Assembly: GCA_039707655.1 (NCBI GenBank) | Contig: CM077666.1 | Span: forward strand, 397,935,886 to 397,999,885 | Direction: 5' to 3' | DNA from: Elymus sibiricus | Lineage: Eukaryota > Streptophyta > Magnoliopsida > Poales > Poaceae | Length of the DNA: 64,000 bases | Part shown: in pieces, positions 22,251-34,961 of the stretch | How positions within the stretch are numbered: position 1 is the stretch's first letter | Layout of the letters: each line of letters starts with the position of its first letter | The notes under the pieces: model-generated | Told to the model about the DNA's origin: nothing | The model's database searches: none | What the model saw: the letters and a program-made list of their open reading frames with translations, nothing else | Program-made: the position numbers and the translations under genes

Positions 22251-24153
22251 TTCTGTCATACGACCGTTTCTTTCTTAGCCATCCCATGGCTAACATCTCA
22301 TATTCCTGACATCATCCGATGTCCATGCATCTGTACTGCAAGTCTGATAAAATCATACCTTTCTCTGGATCATTATTAACATCATATGGTTTGTTCCTCC
22401 AGACTCGACACGGACCAAATAGTGTGACCTAGTACGAATTGTGTCCCATGACCGAGGACGCGGCTATTCGAATAGATTTACACTATGCAGAGGTTGCGCA
22501 CTTTACCCACACTATGGAGCTCCTTGTCCCGTACCTCGGTACACTTCCCTTCTGGGTGGACCGGTGCTGCTCCAACGAAACTTGCCTACCCCGTGACTCC
22601 TCCATCGTACCACCGACAATCATCCTCCCCCGGAGTCCTGCCCTGGGTGGCCCCTGTGTCACCCCGTGACACCTGCCACCATCGTGGCCAACTAAACTGT
22701 CCCAAACGGGGACCGCGCGCAAACAAAAACTGGGCTCACAAGGTTATCGCCGTCTACCTGATCAGGGCAGCACGCACGCATAACCTTCCCTCTGTGGTGG
22801 TACCGATAAAGGAGCACGCTGTTAGACCAAGCCAAGGTCGTCCCATACCGGCAAGTGTGGCTGCACTGGAAAGTTCGGTTCAGTGGCACTATAACTCGAT
22901 CCAGCCGACGGGGGAGGTTGTTGTCATAATATCATATTCTTTATCATTGCAACAATAAGGATAATCCAAGATGTGAACTAGTATATCAACATAACAACCT
23001 ATCTCCACACTGTCATCTACCAGTCACTAGTGCGGTAATACGATGAGCGTTAGCAAGTAATATAAATAGCAAATTCGAACTAGCAGGGGTTTAATTATTT
23101 CTAACACATGCATATTCATTAATTAAACACCCAAGAATATCACAGAGCAATACTTTAGAGCATATATCAGATGGTCGGCTTGCCTGGGGGTCGATGGATT
23201 CACCGGAGAGAAGAGCGATCACCTCGCGGAAAAATTCGCCGGAGAAGATTCCCTCTCGGAGGGCCGAATATAGGGCAGGGGTAAAATGGTCATTTTCAGA
23301 ATGTGTCAACATCATGAAAATGATACCATCATAACGGGCTCAACGAACAGAGAACATGAGCGTTGGATTCACCTGAATCGGAGTTATGAGCAAAAAGATA
23401 TGAGGGTTTGACTGCCAAGGACCTATCTGTAAAGAAAATATTTACAACTGGGTCCTTGACAACACGGCTACTGGCGCCTTCTCTGGAAATATGCTTCCCA
23501 GAAGGGGAGGCGCATTTCTGCTCTTTACGTTTTCTGTAAAAGAAAACGAGCAGCACACCAGTACGTCTTCTTTAGCCGGAAGCGTATTGCAGTGGATTCC
23601 ATTTCCACTTATCCAGCTGGCCGCCTCCTCTCGCCGACAGGTGGGGTCGGGGCCCACCTGTCAGGTCCCTCTCTCTCCTCCTCCTCCTCCTCCTTCCTCC
23701 TCCTCCCCTGCTTCCCGACGCGGCAACAGAGAGCACGGGCTCCGGTGGCCGGCAGCGCTCCGGTGAGCCTCCTGGGCGGGCGAGGCCACATATGGGATCG
23801 CCGTGGAGTAGCGCATCCAGGGGATGGCCCCATGGGCGCCGGGGATGGCCGGTGGCGCGACTTCAACCATGGCCATGGCCGGCGGTTCTGGCGGCGGCCC
23901 GGCGACCTGGGGGCTCCCTGGAGAGGGAGAGTATTCGGGAGGGCTCGCCGGAGTACGAGGGTTCGTTTGGTGGTGGAAAGAGGAGGAGAGGGGCTCGGGC
24001 TCGCCAGAATTTAGACAAGGCCGAGCGGCGGCCATGGCGGCGATGTGGTGGCAGGGGGAACTCCGGCGAGGTAGTGAGGGGTCGGGGAGGCATCTAGGGG
24101 AGAGAGGAGGCCGCTGCGGGTGGTGATGGTGCTCGGGGAGGCTCGGGCCTTGG

Positions 24154-24162
24154 CTATTTATA
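24154..24162 (-). promoter_or_regulatory. TATA box, LARD-like 3' LTR
   Basis: TATAAATAG on the minus strand, identical in the other LTR at 31031-31039. In element direction it precedes a GC-rich leader. Confidence 0.68.
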
Positions 24163-26779
24163 GCCCGGCCATGGCGAGCGGATGAGGACGGCCGCGGTGG
24201 CATCCTCATCCCCGCACTGGAGCTCCGGCGAGGTGGCACACACCCGGTGGTGCCGACCTGACGAGTGCCAGAGGGAGGGGACGCCTCGGAGGAGAAGACA
24301 CCAACGGGAGAGGGAAAACGACGGTGGTCACGGGCGGACAGTGGCCATGGCGGCGCTGCCGTGGCATGGGGAGGAAGAAGCTGGAGGGGAGATGGGTCTA
24401 GGGAGGGGCAGGTGGACGCCGTGGAGCCGTTTGACGTGCTCGGACAAGCGGGGGTCGGCCGGAGGCGACTGCGCGAAGCAGACCGAGCGCAGAGCGCGCG
24501 CTTCTGCCTGCCGTCCGCGTGGTCACCATGCCAAAACAATCACTGGCGCACGCCTTGACCCAAAACTTTGTCTCATACGTGACTCAGAGGTCAAATAGAT
24601 TATAGGGGTGGCTGGAATCCACTGGAAGGCTGAGAGGGGGAAAATTTGACCAGAAAATGTTTCTGATCAGAAACTTGGATGGACTTTTTTGGAAAAACAA
24701 ATGAAGGAGAGGGGCTGAATCTTTGTCATATTGAACTGTGGTAGGAAGGACTAGATGCTTGCCAAATTTGAAGCCACTTGGACCTCATTAGCATATACTT
24801 CCTTTGCAATGCAATTTTTGGTCCAGAAACTAAACTTGGAAGCTGTGCTCACATGGTTTGATGAACTGAACTGAATTTTGGTGTAGAGTGATGATTTGGT
24901 GGTATGGAGGTACTGGCAAAATTTCAGCTCATTTGGAAATGTCAAAGTGGTACTTCCTTCACAGAGCTTTTCTCTGGACAGAAATCAAATGGAATTTTTG
25001 GGAGAAATTGGATATGTAAAATAATGTGAATTTTTGCATGCTCACCTCATATACGGAATGTGAGGTCCTGGATTAATTTCAAGAATTTTGAAGCAATATA
25101 AAATATAGTTGCTTCACAACCTCAAAATAAATCCAGAAACAAGAATTGGATGATGTGCTCAAAATTTGAACTATGGAACTTGGGTTCTTGATGGAAATGG
25201 TGAATATATGGATAGGAGAAGCTCCACAAATTATTTGGGATTTTTCCTGGCTACCAAAATGGTAGTTCCTTTGGAAAGTGCCCAAAATGCAATATTGGCT
25301 TTAAATAGGAAAAAGCAATTTCCCTTATTTAATTATTGCCAGTATTTTTATGGAAGCTCAATATGATCACAAAGAATATCTCCACAAATTTTCATGAGCT
25401 TTGGAGATGGATAGATATTTTCCTGGATTTAATTCCTTTAACTGGCAGAAAAAGGAATTAATTTTAAATGAAAAATATTGCAAATGACTTGGCAATATTT
25501 TTGCATATCCTGGGTTTATAGATATAGGTGAGTCACTGGGAAGAGTTTGGGAGGCAAAAGGATCAAAGGAAATTGGGGTTCCTTTGTAACGGAAGAAATT
25601 AGGGTTTCCCTTCCGGTAACTCGAAAGGTAGGGTTTCGGCAGCAAAATCCTGAGAATAAATTTTGGGTGACAGGGTTGGTGGAGAGAATCTCTGGTTGGA
25701 CAGGAAAGTCAAGGCTAAATGACCATCTTCATATACCCAAGAGCGAAAGAAAAACCGATAACATTGACAAAAAGACGGGAGTCAAATCCCGCGAATGGAA
25801 AAAAACAAGGAGCGAAAACCAGGGTGTCACAAATCTACCCCCCTTAAGAAAATATTGTCCTTGAGATTTCCGGGCTTACCTCTCGGCTAAGGGGAACATA
25901 CCTGTGTGCGACCTGGATCCATCAGCTGTCTTGTCTTCATTAGTTCATTGGCCCTTTCAACTGTCTTCTTCTGATGCCTCACGTGCTGTCTTTTCACACA
26001 GCTACCTTGAATCCTTCTCTTTCTTGGTAGGCAAACCCTCTCTCCTGGTAGTTTGTAGCCTGAGGTTGGTTGATAGCGAGTAGTATCAAAAGAATAGCTC
26101 ATTTTGAAGGCTTGGAGCTAGCTGCTTCGGGTTTTATTGCGATACTTCGTACACTGACTCTCATGGGCAAGATATCCTTCTTGGTGCATGGTATTGCATG
26201 CATACATCCTCGGTAATCCCTGTTAATGCCTCTGAGCTAAACATAGTGTGGCTGTCATTCAGTGCATCTTTTGGAGCATAGCCTTTTATCCTGGCTGATG
26301 GCCCATATTCGTGATGAGTATGACATGCTGGCTGCATTGTTGTGGCCGTATATGCAAGAGTCCGACATGATTGGCAGTATCACCTTGTCTGTGAAGCTTT
26401 ACTTCATTGACCGTCGCAGAGATTGTTTATTCAAGACTTCCTTGTTCTTGAGGGTTCCTTTTGGGGAACTTGTCATGACCTACCATCATGGCTTCTTGGT
26501 CATATCCCAGCTTGTTGGGCTTGTATTCACAATTTACTCTTGCATACCTCGTAGGGGTGGCTGTGCTCATATCCTTTCTTTGAACTATGGGGCCGATGTG
26601 TCTCTGAACACAGTCATTCCCGTGTACGGGTGGCTCGCATGAATTGATCCACTGGATTGCATGCTCACAACATATGCAAGTATAGGATAAATCCTTTCAT
26701 AACCACTGAGTTCTGAAGCAAACGTGTGTCCGGACTTGTTCGTGCTTCTGACAAGATTGTTGTGGGCATGATGGCGTGT

Positions 26780-27060
26780 TGAAGAAGGTTGAATTCCTTA
26801 TGCTCGAAGCTTCTGCCAAGGTAGCGTGCTGCAGAAGACTGGGTATCGTACCTCAGAAGCTTTCCCTCACGTGGCTTACCGCGGAAGGTCAGGTGCCTTA
26901 TGTCGGAAGCGTTCCGCGATAGCAGGCTGAGGATGATGGGAGTACCGTATCCCAGAAGATTTTCTCCCTGGTGGCGTAGCAAGGAAGATTGGTAGTCTTG
27001 CGTCGTAAGCTCTTCTCGATAGCTTGCGGAGGAAGGCTGGGTTCCTTATACCAGAATCCT
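26780..27060. repeat. Degenerate short repeats in the LARD-like interior
   Basis: A motif resembling GYCTTRTGYYRGAAGC plus GAAGGYTG recurs five or six times (for example 26795, 26845, 26895, 26950, 27000 and 27040) at ~45-60-bp spacing. Confidence 0.6.
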
Positions 27061-28440
27061 TGCACCGTGATACGCAGTCAGACCTGTGGCCGATTCTGGC
27101 TTCCTTTCGAAGTATCCGGAATTTACCCATAGCGAAGCCACAACTTGGTATAGGCCATACCTTGACAGAAGATATTCCGTTGGTCATGCACACCGCTTGT
27201 CCTTCTGCTAGTCTGATCATTGTTGCGGTAAAGGTTGCACAACTGATGCAGACTTCATGTTGGTAATTAATTCGGAATATCCTTTGTATTCAAACCAAGT
27301 GTTGCCGGTAGTAAATAGTTGGCGGATGATTCCATTCAATTTGGCTGAGCTTCCAAGCATGTGAAGTTCTCATTGATTCTGGGCAACCGTGAACTTATCC
27401 ATATTCCTCGCAAACCTTGTTCACAGCGCCCGGAAAATTTTGTATATGCATCGGTGAATTCCATAATATGCTTGGAAATTTGTATCAGCATACCAGAGTG
27501 TTGTTGTTGATCTCGGCACCTTCACATTCTTGAAACATGTCTTCTGGGGAAATAAATGATTCTTGAGTCCATTGAGAAAAGACTCAAGGTTCGCCCCACT
27601 GACTGAAATAATCCTTGTGTCGAGGACCGAATAATTTGCTCTTGCTGTAATCTATTCTGTGGCAAACTCCCTTAGGTATAGTCTGGCCTTGTCGGTCGCA
27701 CTCAGATTCTGCTTCTGACCCATTCTTCATTCTTGACAGATCCGGTGATAATGTTCTGGATATCAGGCAGTTGACTTTGCTCTTACGGAATTTGGATTAT
27801 TGGGTATTATCCAAGTTGTGTGTTGGTCTTCTTTGGTAGCTCTTGCAGATGGATCCAGTCGGAGCGGCAGAACGGGATCGATAAAAGAAGCAAAACCGCG
27901 AAAAACCAAAAAGCAAATAAAGCTCAAATTTTGCAGACCTTACACATGTGGCCGAAGATTCACTAGTATAGCTAAGCTAGCGCACTCGATGCACCTCTAA
28001 GGATTTAGAAGCGAGCCACACAATGCTCCTGGTAGTAATTGGTGTCAAGCTCCTACTACTTCCCAAGGGAACATCAAACTCGACGCACGACCATAGCCAA
28101 AGTGGCTTAGTTAACGATCCTAGGGTTGTCAGGGAAAAGATGGAATTTATAGGCGTTTCCCAAAGGAAACTGGATTTAAGGAGAGAATTGCCATGGTTAG
28201 CAAGCAAGGTAAGGATATCTGGTTCACCTAGAGGTTCAGGGCTCACGGGTCATTGCCTTGTGCGAACATTTCACACCGAAGGCAAATGCCACGAGAGTTG
28301 GGGTCTGATGGAGCCAAAAATCCTATGGGGTTGCCTTATGGTCAACAGTAGCCGTGCATGTTTGGCAGAGATGGCTGAAATCCATCTGGGCTTTCTATTG
28401 AGCACAAGACAATGAAGTCTGGCTAGGGTAACCTACCGTC

Positions 28441-28458
28441 AGCCTGGCTCTGATACCA
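28441..28458 (-). other. Primer-binding site, LARD-like element
   Basis: TGGTATCAGAGCCAGGCT on the minus strand, five bases from the LTR end; initiator tRNA-Met type. This fixes the orientation of all three LARD-like copies in the window. Confidence 0.9.
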
Positions 28459-28463
28459 TCCGT

Positions 28464-31400
28464 TGTGGCGCCCCGCCTGAATGCCACTGTAGCCAGACAG
28501 TCGCCGCACACACCAGCCCAGGATAATCACTCTGGCATGTGCTTTTACAACAAGTATCATGAACACAGACATTTCTATTAATGGATATATGAGTCTTACA
28601 TGATATTTTACAAGGGTGATGGCAGCGGAAAAGCTCTATCTAAGGCAGCATGGTCTTGATACGGCTCCAATCCACAGGGATCTGACTGGGTTACTCTTCT
28701 AGCCCGCGAATACTCCGGCTCCTTGCTAGTGAACGTTGAATCCTTAGGTGAACCTGGCCACATTGAAGGCCGCTGAGTACTTTTGAATGTACTCGCAAGC
28801 AAACCGAACCAACATATACACCAAGCAATGCAATCCATGGCATTCAAGCATGCACTTGTTATCTTAACAGTATTAGTTATCATGTTATGACAGAATTACC
28901 TAGCAAGATTAATCATCTAGCAGTATTAATCATCATGTGATAGCAGGATTATTTAGCAATATCATATCATAACAGGAATTATCTAGCATGTTAACTATGA
29001 ATGTAACTGTAGTATGACGAAGATACAACATATCAGGTAATTAATCCATACTCCGAATAATCTTAGGATCCAATCCAAATCTGATCCAAATCCAAATCCG
29101 AATCCGATCCAAATCCAATCCAAATCTTTCTGTCATACGACCGTTTCTTTCTTAGCCATCCCATGGCTAACATCTCATATTCCTGACATCATCCGATGTC
29201 CATGCATCTGTACTGCAAGTCTGATAAAATCATACCTTTCTCTGGATCATTATTAACATCATATGGTTTGTTCCTCCAGACTCGACACGGACCAAATAGT
29301 GTGACCTAGTACGAATTGTGTCCCATGACCGAGGACGTGGCTATTCGAATAGATTTACACTCTGTAGAGGTTGCGCACTTTACCCACACTATGGAGCTCC
29401 TTGTCCCGTACCTCGGTACACTTCCCTTCTGGGTGGACCGGTGCTGCTCCAACGAAACTTGCCTACCCCGTGACTCCTCCATCGTACCACCGACAATCAT
29501 CCTCCCCCGGAGTCCTGCCCTGGGTGGCCCCTGTGTCACCCCGTGACACCTGCCACCATCGTGGCCAACTAAACTGTCCCAAACGGGGACCGCGCGCAAA
29601 CAAAAACTGGGCTCACAAGGTTATCGTCGTCTACCTGATCAGGGCAGCACGCACGCATAACCTTCCCTCTGTGGTGGTACCGATAAAGGAGCACGCTGCT
29701 AGACCAAGCCAAGGTCGTCCCATACCGGCAAGTGTGGCTGCACTGGAAAGTTCGGTTCAGTGGCACTATAACTCGATCCAGCCGACGGGGGAGGTTGTTG
29801 TCATAATATCATATTCTTTATCATTGCAACAATAACGATAATCCAAGATGTGAACTAGTATATCAACATAACAACCTATCTCCACACTGTCATCTACAAG
29901 TCACTAGTGCGGTAATACGATGAGCGTTAGCAAGTAATATAAATAGCAAAATCGAACTAGCAGGGGTTTAATTATTTCTAACACATGCATATTCATTAAT
30001 TAAACACCCAAGAATATCACAGAGCAATACTTTAGAGCATATATCAGATGGTCGGCTTGCCTGGGGGTCGATGGATTCACCGGAGAGAAGAGCGATCACC
30101 TCGCGGAAAAATTCGCCGGAGAAGATTCCCTCTCGGAGGGCCGAATATAGGGCAGGGGTAAAATGGTCATTTTCAGAATGTGTCAACATCATGAAAATGA
30201 TACCATCAGAACGGGATCAACAAACAGAGAACGTGAGCGTTGGATTCACCTGAATCGGAGTTGTGAGCAAAAAGATATGAGGGTTTGACTGCCAAGGACC
30301 TATCTATAAAGAAAATATTTACAACCGAGTCCTTGACAGCACGGCTGCTGGCGCCTTCTCTGGAAATACGCTTCCCAGAAGGGGAGGCACATTTCTGCTC
30401 TTTACGTTTGCTGTAAAAGAAAACGAGCAGCACGCCAGTAAGTCTTCTTTAGCCGGAAGTGTATTGCAGTGGATTCTGTTTCCACTTATCCAGCTGGCCG
30501 CCTCCTCTCGCCGACAGGTGGTGTCGGGGCCCACCTGTCGGGTCCCTCTCTCTCCTCCTCCTCCTCCTTCTTCCTCCTCCTCCCCTGCTTATCGACGTGG
30601 CAACAGAGAGCACGGGCTCCGGTGGCCGGCAGCGCTCCGGTGAGCCTCCTTGGCGGGCGAGGCCACAGATGGGATCGCCGTGGAGTAGTGCATCCAGGGG
30701 ATGGCTCCACGGGCGCCGGGGATGGCCGGTGGCGCGACTGCAACCATGGCCGTGGGCGGCGGTTCCGGCAGCGTCCCGGCGACCTGGGGGCTCCCCGGAG
30801 AGGAAGAGTATTCGGGAGGGCTCGCCGGAGTACGAGGGTTCGTCTGGTGGTGGAAAGAGGAGGAGAGGGGCTCGGGCTCGCCGGAATTTAGACGAGGCCG
30901 AGCGGCGGCCATGGCGGCGATGTGGTGGCAGGGGGAACTCCGGCGAGGTAGTGAGGGGTCGGGGAGGCATGTAGGGGAGAGAGGAGGCCGCTGCGGGTGG
31001 TGATGGTGCTCGGGGAGGCTTGGGCCTTGGCTATTTATAGCCCGGCCGCGGCGAGAGGATGAGGACGGCCGCGGTGGCATCCTCATCCCCGCACTGGAGC
31101 CCCGGCGAGGTGGCATACACCCGGTGGTGCCGACCTGACGAGTGCCAGAGGGAGGGGACGGCTCGGAGGAGAAGACGCCAACGGGAGAGGTAAAACGACG
31201 GCGGTCACGGGCGGACAATGGCCATGGCGGCGCTGCCGTGGCGTGGGGAGGAAGAAGCTGGAGGGGAGAAGGGTCTAGGGAGGGGCAGGTGGACGCCGTG
31301 GAGCCGTTTGACGTGCTCGGACAAGCGAGGGTCGGCCGGAGGCGACTGCGCGAAGCAGACCGAGCGCAGAGCGCGCGCTTCTGCCTGCCGTCCACGTGGT

Positions 31401-32750
31401 CACCATGCCAAAACACTCACTGGCGCACGCCTTGACCCAAAACTTTGTCTCATACGTGACTCAGAGGTCAAATAGATTCTAGGGGTGGCTGGAATCCGCT
31501 GGAAGGCTGAGAGGAGGAAAATTTGACCAGAAAATGTTTCTGATCAGAAACTTGGATGGACTTTTCTGGAAAAACAAATGAAGGAGAGGGGTTGAATCTT
31601 TGTCATATTGAACTGTGGTAGGAAGGACTAGATGCTTGCCAAATTTGAAGCCACTTGGACCTCATTAGCATATACTTCCTTTGCAATGCAATTTTTGGTC
31701 CAGAAACTAAACTTGGAAGCTGTGCTCACATGGTTTTATGAAATGAACTGAATTTTGGTGTATAGTGATGATTTGGTGGTATGGAGGTACTGGCAAAATT
31801 TCAGCTCATTTGGAAATGCCAAAGTGGTACTTCCTTCACAGAGCTCATTTGGAAATGCCAAAGTGGTACTTCCTTCACAGAGATTTGGTGGTATGGAGCT
31901 TTTCTCTGGAATTTTTGGGAGAAATTGGCTAGGTAAAATGATGTGAATTTTTGCATGCTCACCTCATATAGGGAATGTGAGGTCCTAGATTAATTTCAAG
32001 AATTTTGAAGCAATATAAAATATAGTTGCTTCACAACCTCAAAATAAATCCAGAAACAAGAATTGGATGATGTGCTCAAAATTTGAACTATGGAACTTGG
32101 GTTCTTGATGGAAATGGTGAATAAATGGATAGGAGAAGCTCCACAAATTATTTGGCATTTTTCCTGGCTACCAAAATGGTAGTTCCTTTGAAAAGTGCCT
32201 AAAATGCAATATTGGCTTTAAATAGGAAAAAGCAATTTCCCTTATTTAATTATTGCTAATATTTTTATGGGAGCTCAATATGACCACAAAGAATATCTCC
32301 ACAAGTTTTCATGAGCTTTGGAGATGGATAGATATTTTCCTGGATTTAATTCCTTTAACTGGCAGAAAAAGGAATTAATTTTAAATGAAAAATATTGCAA
32401 ATGACTTGGCAATATTTTTGCATATCCAGGGTTTATAGATATAGGTGAGTCACTGGGAAGAGTTTGGGAGGCAAAAGGATCAAAGGAAATTGGGGTTCCT
32501 TTGTAACGGAAGAAATTAGGGTTTCCCTTCCGGTAACTCGGAAGGTAGGGTTTCGGTGGCAAAATCCTGAGAATAAATTTTGGGTGACAGGGTTGGACTG
32601 GAGAGAATCTCTGGTTGGACAGGAAATGCAAGGCTAAATGACCATCTTCATATACCCAAGAGCGAAAGAAAAACCGATAACATTGAAAAAAAGACGGGAG
32701 TCAAATCCCGCGAATGGAAAAAAACAAGGAGTGAAAACCAGGGTGTCACA
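28464..32750 (-). repeat. 5' LTR of the LARD-like element
   Basis: Near-identical to 21581-25831. Visible differences are one hexamer unit less at 29067-29127, a ~38-bp tandem duplication at 31804-31883 (containing TTGGAAATGCCAAAGTGG) with loss of the adjacent ~15 bp, and scattered substitutions. Confidence 0.93.
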
Positions 32751-32755
32751 ATCAA

Positions 32756-33484
32756 GTGTTCTCAAATTTGAAATATTCAATCCGACAATAACGAAACCTC
32801 AAAGGGAAAGACTCAATTCATCACAAGAAGATAGAGAGGGAAGAAACACCATATGATCCAACTATATTAACAAAGCTCGCGGTACATCAAGATCGTGCCA
32901 AATCAAGAACATGAGAGAGAGATCAAACACATAGCTACTAGTACATACCCTCAGCCCCAAGGATGAACTACTCCCTCCTCGTCATGGAGACCGCCGGGAT
33001 GATGAAGATGGCCTGCGGTGATGATTTCCCCCTCCGGCAGGGTGCCGGAAAAGGGCTCCAGATGGTATTTCTTCGATACAGAGGCTTGCGGCGGTGGCGT
33101 CAAAGTTCTAGGTTTATTTTTGGGGGTTTCTCTATTTATAGGATTTTTCAGCGTTGGAATCACGCGAAAAGGAGCTACGAGGGCCCCACAAGGCAGCACG
33201 GCGCGACCCCCCTAGGCCGCGCCGTGGTGCCTTGTGAGAACCTCGTGAGGCTTCTGGTCCTTCCACAAAGCTTCGGGGGTCTGTTTTGGTCCAAAAAAAT
33301 CGTCAAAAAGTTTCGTCCAATTCCGAGAACTTTTATTTCTGCACAAAAAACAACACCACGGTAGTTCTGCTGAAAACAGCGTCTGTCCGGGTTAATTCTA
33401 ATCAAATCATACCAAAACCATATAAAATTGTTATAAACATGGCATGAATACTTCGTAAATTATAGATACGTTGGAGACGTATCA
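32756..33484 (-). repeat. 5' LTR of the Sabrina-like element, part 2 (5' portion)
   Basis: Continues the LTR after the LARD-like insertion (ATCAA repeated at the junction) and ends GAGACGTATCA at 33484, followed by TSD GTGTA. A TATA box is at 33132-33141, minus. Confidence 0.93.
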
Positions 33485-34961
33485 GTGTAAAACGTGCTTC
33501 ACTTGTGGTATATGACGGAGCTGAAATCCGCCAGATCCCTGCATAGGGTTCCTCATGGGGCGGAGCGTGCATAAAGGATCAAATTGGGGTACACACAGGA
33601 CACAGATTTTCATAGGTTCAGGCCTCCATGGTGGAGTAATACCCTACATCCTGCTTGTATTGTATTGATGTTGCCTCGTATGAGGTATACATGTGTTGGA
33701 TCTGTTGGAGATCTAGTGAAGAGAGGTTCGGGAGATTGAATCTCTGTTGGTCGCCGCCTTGGGAGGCCCCTACCTTCCCTTATATAGACAAATGAGGGGT
33801 AGGGTTACATGGTCCCAAGTCGGTTTACATGGCTTGATACCCAACTTGTCTACTAATACATGTCTTGCAGTACAAGTGATGGTATATCCTTCCAGAGGAG
33901 GCCCACCATTTATGCGAGGAGCCCAAGCAATAACGGCTCCGAGGTCGGCCTGGCGGCCTTATTCCCCGGAGGTCAGGTACCCCGATGTATGGCACCATCA
34001 GTAGCCCCCGAGCGCGTCTGGAGTTGGAGTCTTTTATCTTCGGGAGTGAGAACCCAGGCGGGCTCCTGCTTTTTTTGGGACAGTCATGGCCTATCTTCAT
34101 GAACCAACCTCGGAAATACACCGGCATGCGGCCTCGTGGACACCCTCAGCGTATTGTTTCGTCAGCAGCTCGTCTGCATCAGGGTTGATGTTGAACTGAA
34201 TGCGTCATCTTGGACTGCTTGGCGAGGTCTTGAGGGAGTCCCTGGAATGAAGAATGATCTTGTGCCAGTTCCCCTGAATAGGTTGGGGGTGAAAGGGTTC
34301 TTCAGGCTTGTTGCCCCTTGGAGGTAGTTGAGGACAACCGCGCATGGAGAGCAGGGCATCTGACCTCCCATCTTTTTTTTTTGCTGTTGGAGACCTCCGG
34401 CTTCAAGGGTCTTGGGGCCTGCCGGGAGTGTGACCTCCTTGAAGAGGTCGGAGATAACATGATCCGTCGGGGTCGTCGCCCGTGGGAGGAAGTCGAGGAC
34501 CATGCATGGTGATCAAAGGTGTCCGACCTTCCTATCTTTGTTGTTGTTGGAGATATCCGGCAGCTCGGCCGCGAGGGTGGAGCTGGTATGCTTTGTTGGG
34601 CTTGGAGCCCCGCATGGGAGATTGGAGCCCGCCGCGCAAGGAGCGCGGGGCATCCAACCTCTTGGTCTTGGTTTGTCATTGAAGATGTTATACTTTGGAG
34701 GACCGAGTCCAGCAGCCTCTGTGACGCGCCGCGACACACCATGACTGCTTTGTCTTTTGTAGACACTGGGGCATGACAGTGCACCCGGTGGGTGTAGCCT
34801 CCGGCCGACTCATGGAGTCGGGTGGAGGGTCCTGTGATGGTTGTAGTCGCGGCGAGGAGCCTGATGGGGCGAAGTGAAGCCCCCGAGCCCGGCAACAGCG
34901 AGGCCGCCGAGGCGATGCGGAGCCCCCGAGGCTGGATGCGATAAGGGGTCTGATGGGGCAC
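33485..34961 (-). repeat. Unassigned LTR-like GC-rich DNA
   Basis: No ORF with a recognisable domain. A TATA-like CTATATAAGG on the minus strand (33778-33787) and phrases such as AGCCCCCGAG (34003, 34880, 34921) are typical of gypsy LTRs read backwards. Between ~34311 and 34700 a unit of ~130-165 bp is repeated about three times in degenerate form (GTGGGAGGAAGTCGAGGA..., TTGGAGATATCCGGC). The stretch is cut on the left by the Sabrina-like element and on the right by the gypsy at 34962, so its own ends cannot be fixed. Confidence 0.5.

Larger units (their letters stand above)
21581..25831 (-). repeat. 3' LTR of the LARD-like element
   Basis: On the plus strand it runs TGTGGCGCCCC to GGGTGTCACA. 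It contains the GAGTAC...GTACTC dyad (21892-21911), a CAAATC/CGAATC hexamer run (22183-22250), the CTATTCGAATAG palindrome (22464-22475), a GC-rich block (23600-24500) and a TATA box (24154-24162, minus). Confidence 0.93.
25832..28463 (-). other. Noncoding interior of the LARD-like element
   Basis: 2.6 kb with stops in all frames; the longest frames (~130 codons) show no recognisable domain. It holds a run of AGAAG-rich imperfect repeats of ~40-60 bp at 26780-27060 (GAAGCTTYCC, GTAGCGTGC variants). The left edge carries the PPT (CTTAAGGGGGGTAGAT on the minus strand), the right edge the PBS. No gene is supported. Confidence 0.8.
21581..32750 (-). mobile_element. Complete LARD-like retrotransposon (long LTRs, noncoding interior)
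   Basis: Minus-strand element: 5' LTR 28464-32750 (4287 bp), PBS 28441-28458 (TGGTATCAGAGCCAGGCT on the minus strand), interior 25832-28463 (2632 bp), PPT at ~25833-25848, 3' LTR 21581-25831 (4251 bp). TSD ATCAA is at 21576-21580 and 32751-32755. The interior has no retroviral-type domain in any frame. The size plan matches the large retrotransposon derivatives described from barley (Sukkula type); I cannot confirm the family. The LTRs are very similar, so the insertion is young relative to its neighbours. Confidence 0.93.
10444..33484 (-). mobile_element. Sabrina/WHAM-like gypsy LTR retrotransposon carrying two nested insertions
   Basis: Minus-strand element with 3' LTR 10444-12093, interior 12094-20671, and a 5' LTR split into 20672-21580 and 32756-33484. 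TSD GTGTA is at 10439-10443 and 33485-33489. Without its insertions it is about 7.5 kb. The PBS (20645-20661) reads TGGCGCCGTTGCCGGGG on the minus strand. The interior has one acidic ORF of unknown function and a long noncoding 3' region, and lacks protease, reverse transcriptase and integrase. It is therefore non-autonomous. A solo LTR splits the ORF and a LARD-like element splits the 5' LTR. Confidence 0.92.

Noticed and set aside
23661..24539. 292-codon minus-strand frame, Pro/Arg/Ser-rich (also 30589-31416)
   Set aside because: Lies in the GC-rich part of the LARD LTR and reads straight through its own TATA box. Several other frames of the same stretch are equally open, so it is compositional.
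26262..26642. 126-codon frame in the LARD interior
   Set aside because: On the sense-opposite strand of the element, no recognisable domain, and no second copy in the window to test conservation.
30449..30970. 173-codon frame starting just downstream of the LARD TATA box
   Set aside because: The partner LTR carries the same ATG but stops after 76 codons. There is no domain, and it is better explained by GC content.
33486..34960. Complete solo LTR from TGTAAAACG to GGGGCA
   Set aside because: Its start would coincide within four bases with the target site of the Sabrina-like element, and no TSD pair can be shown. The TG...CA match may be chance.
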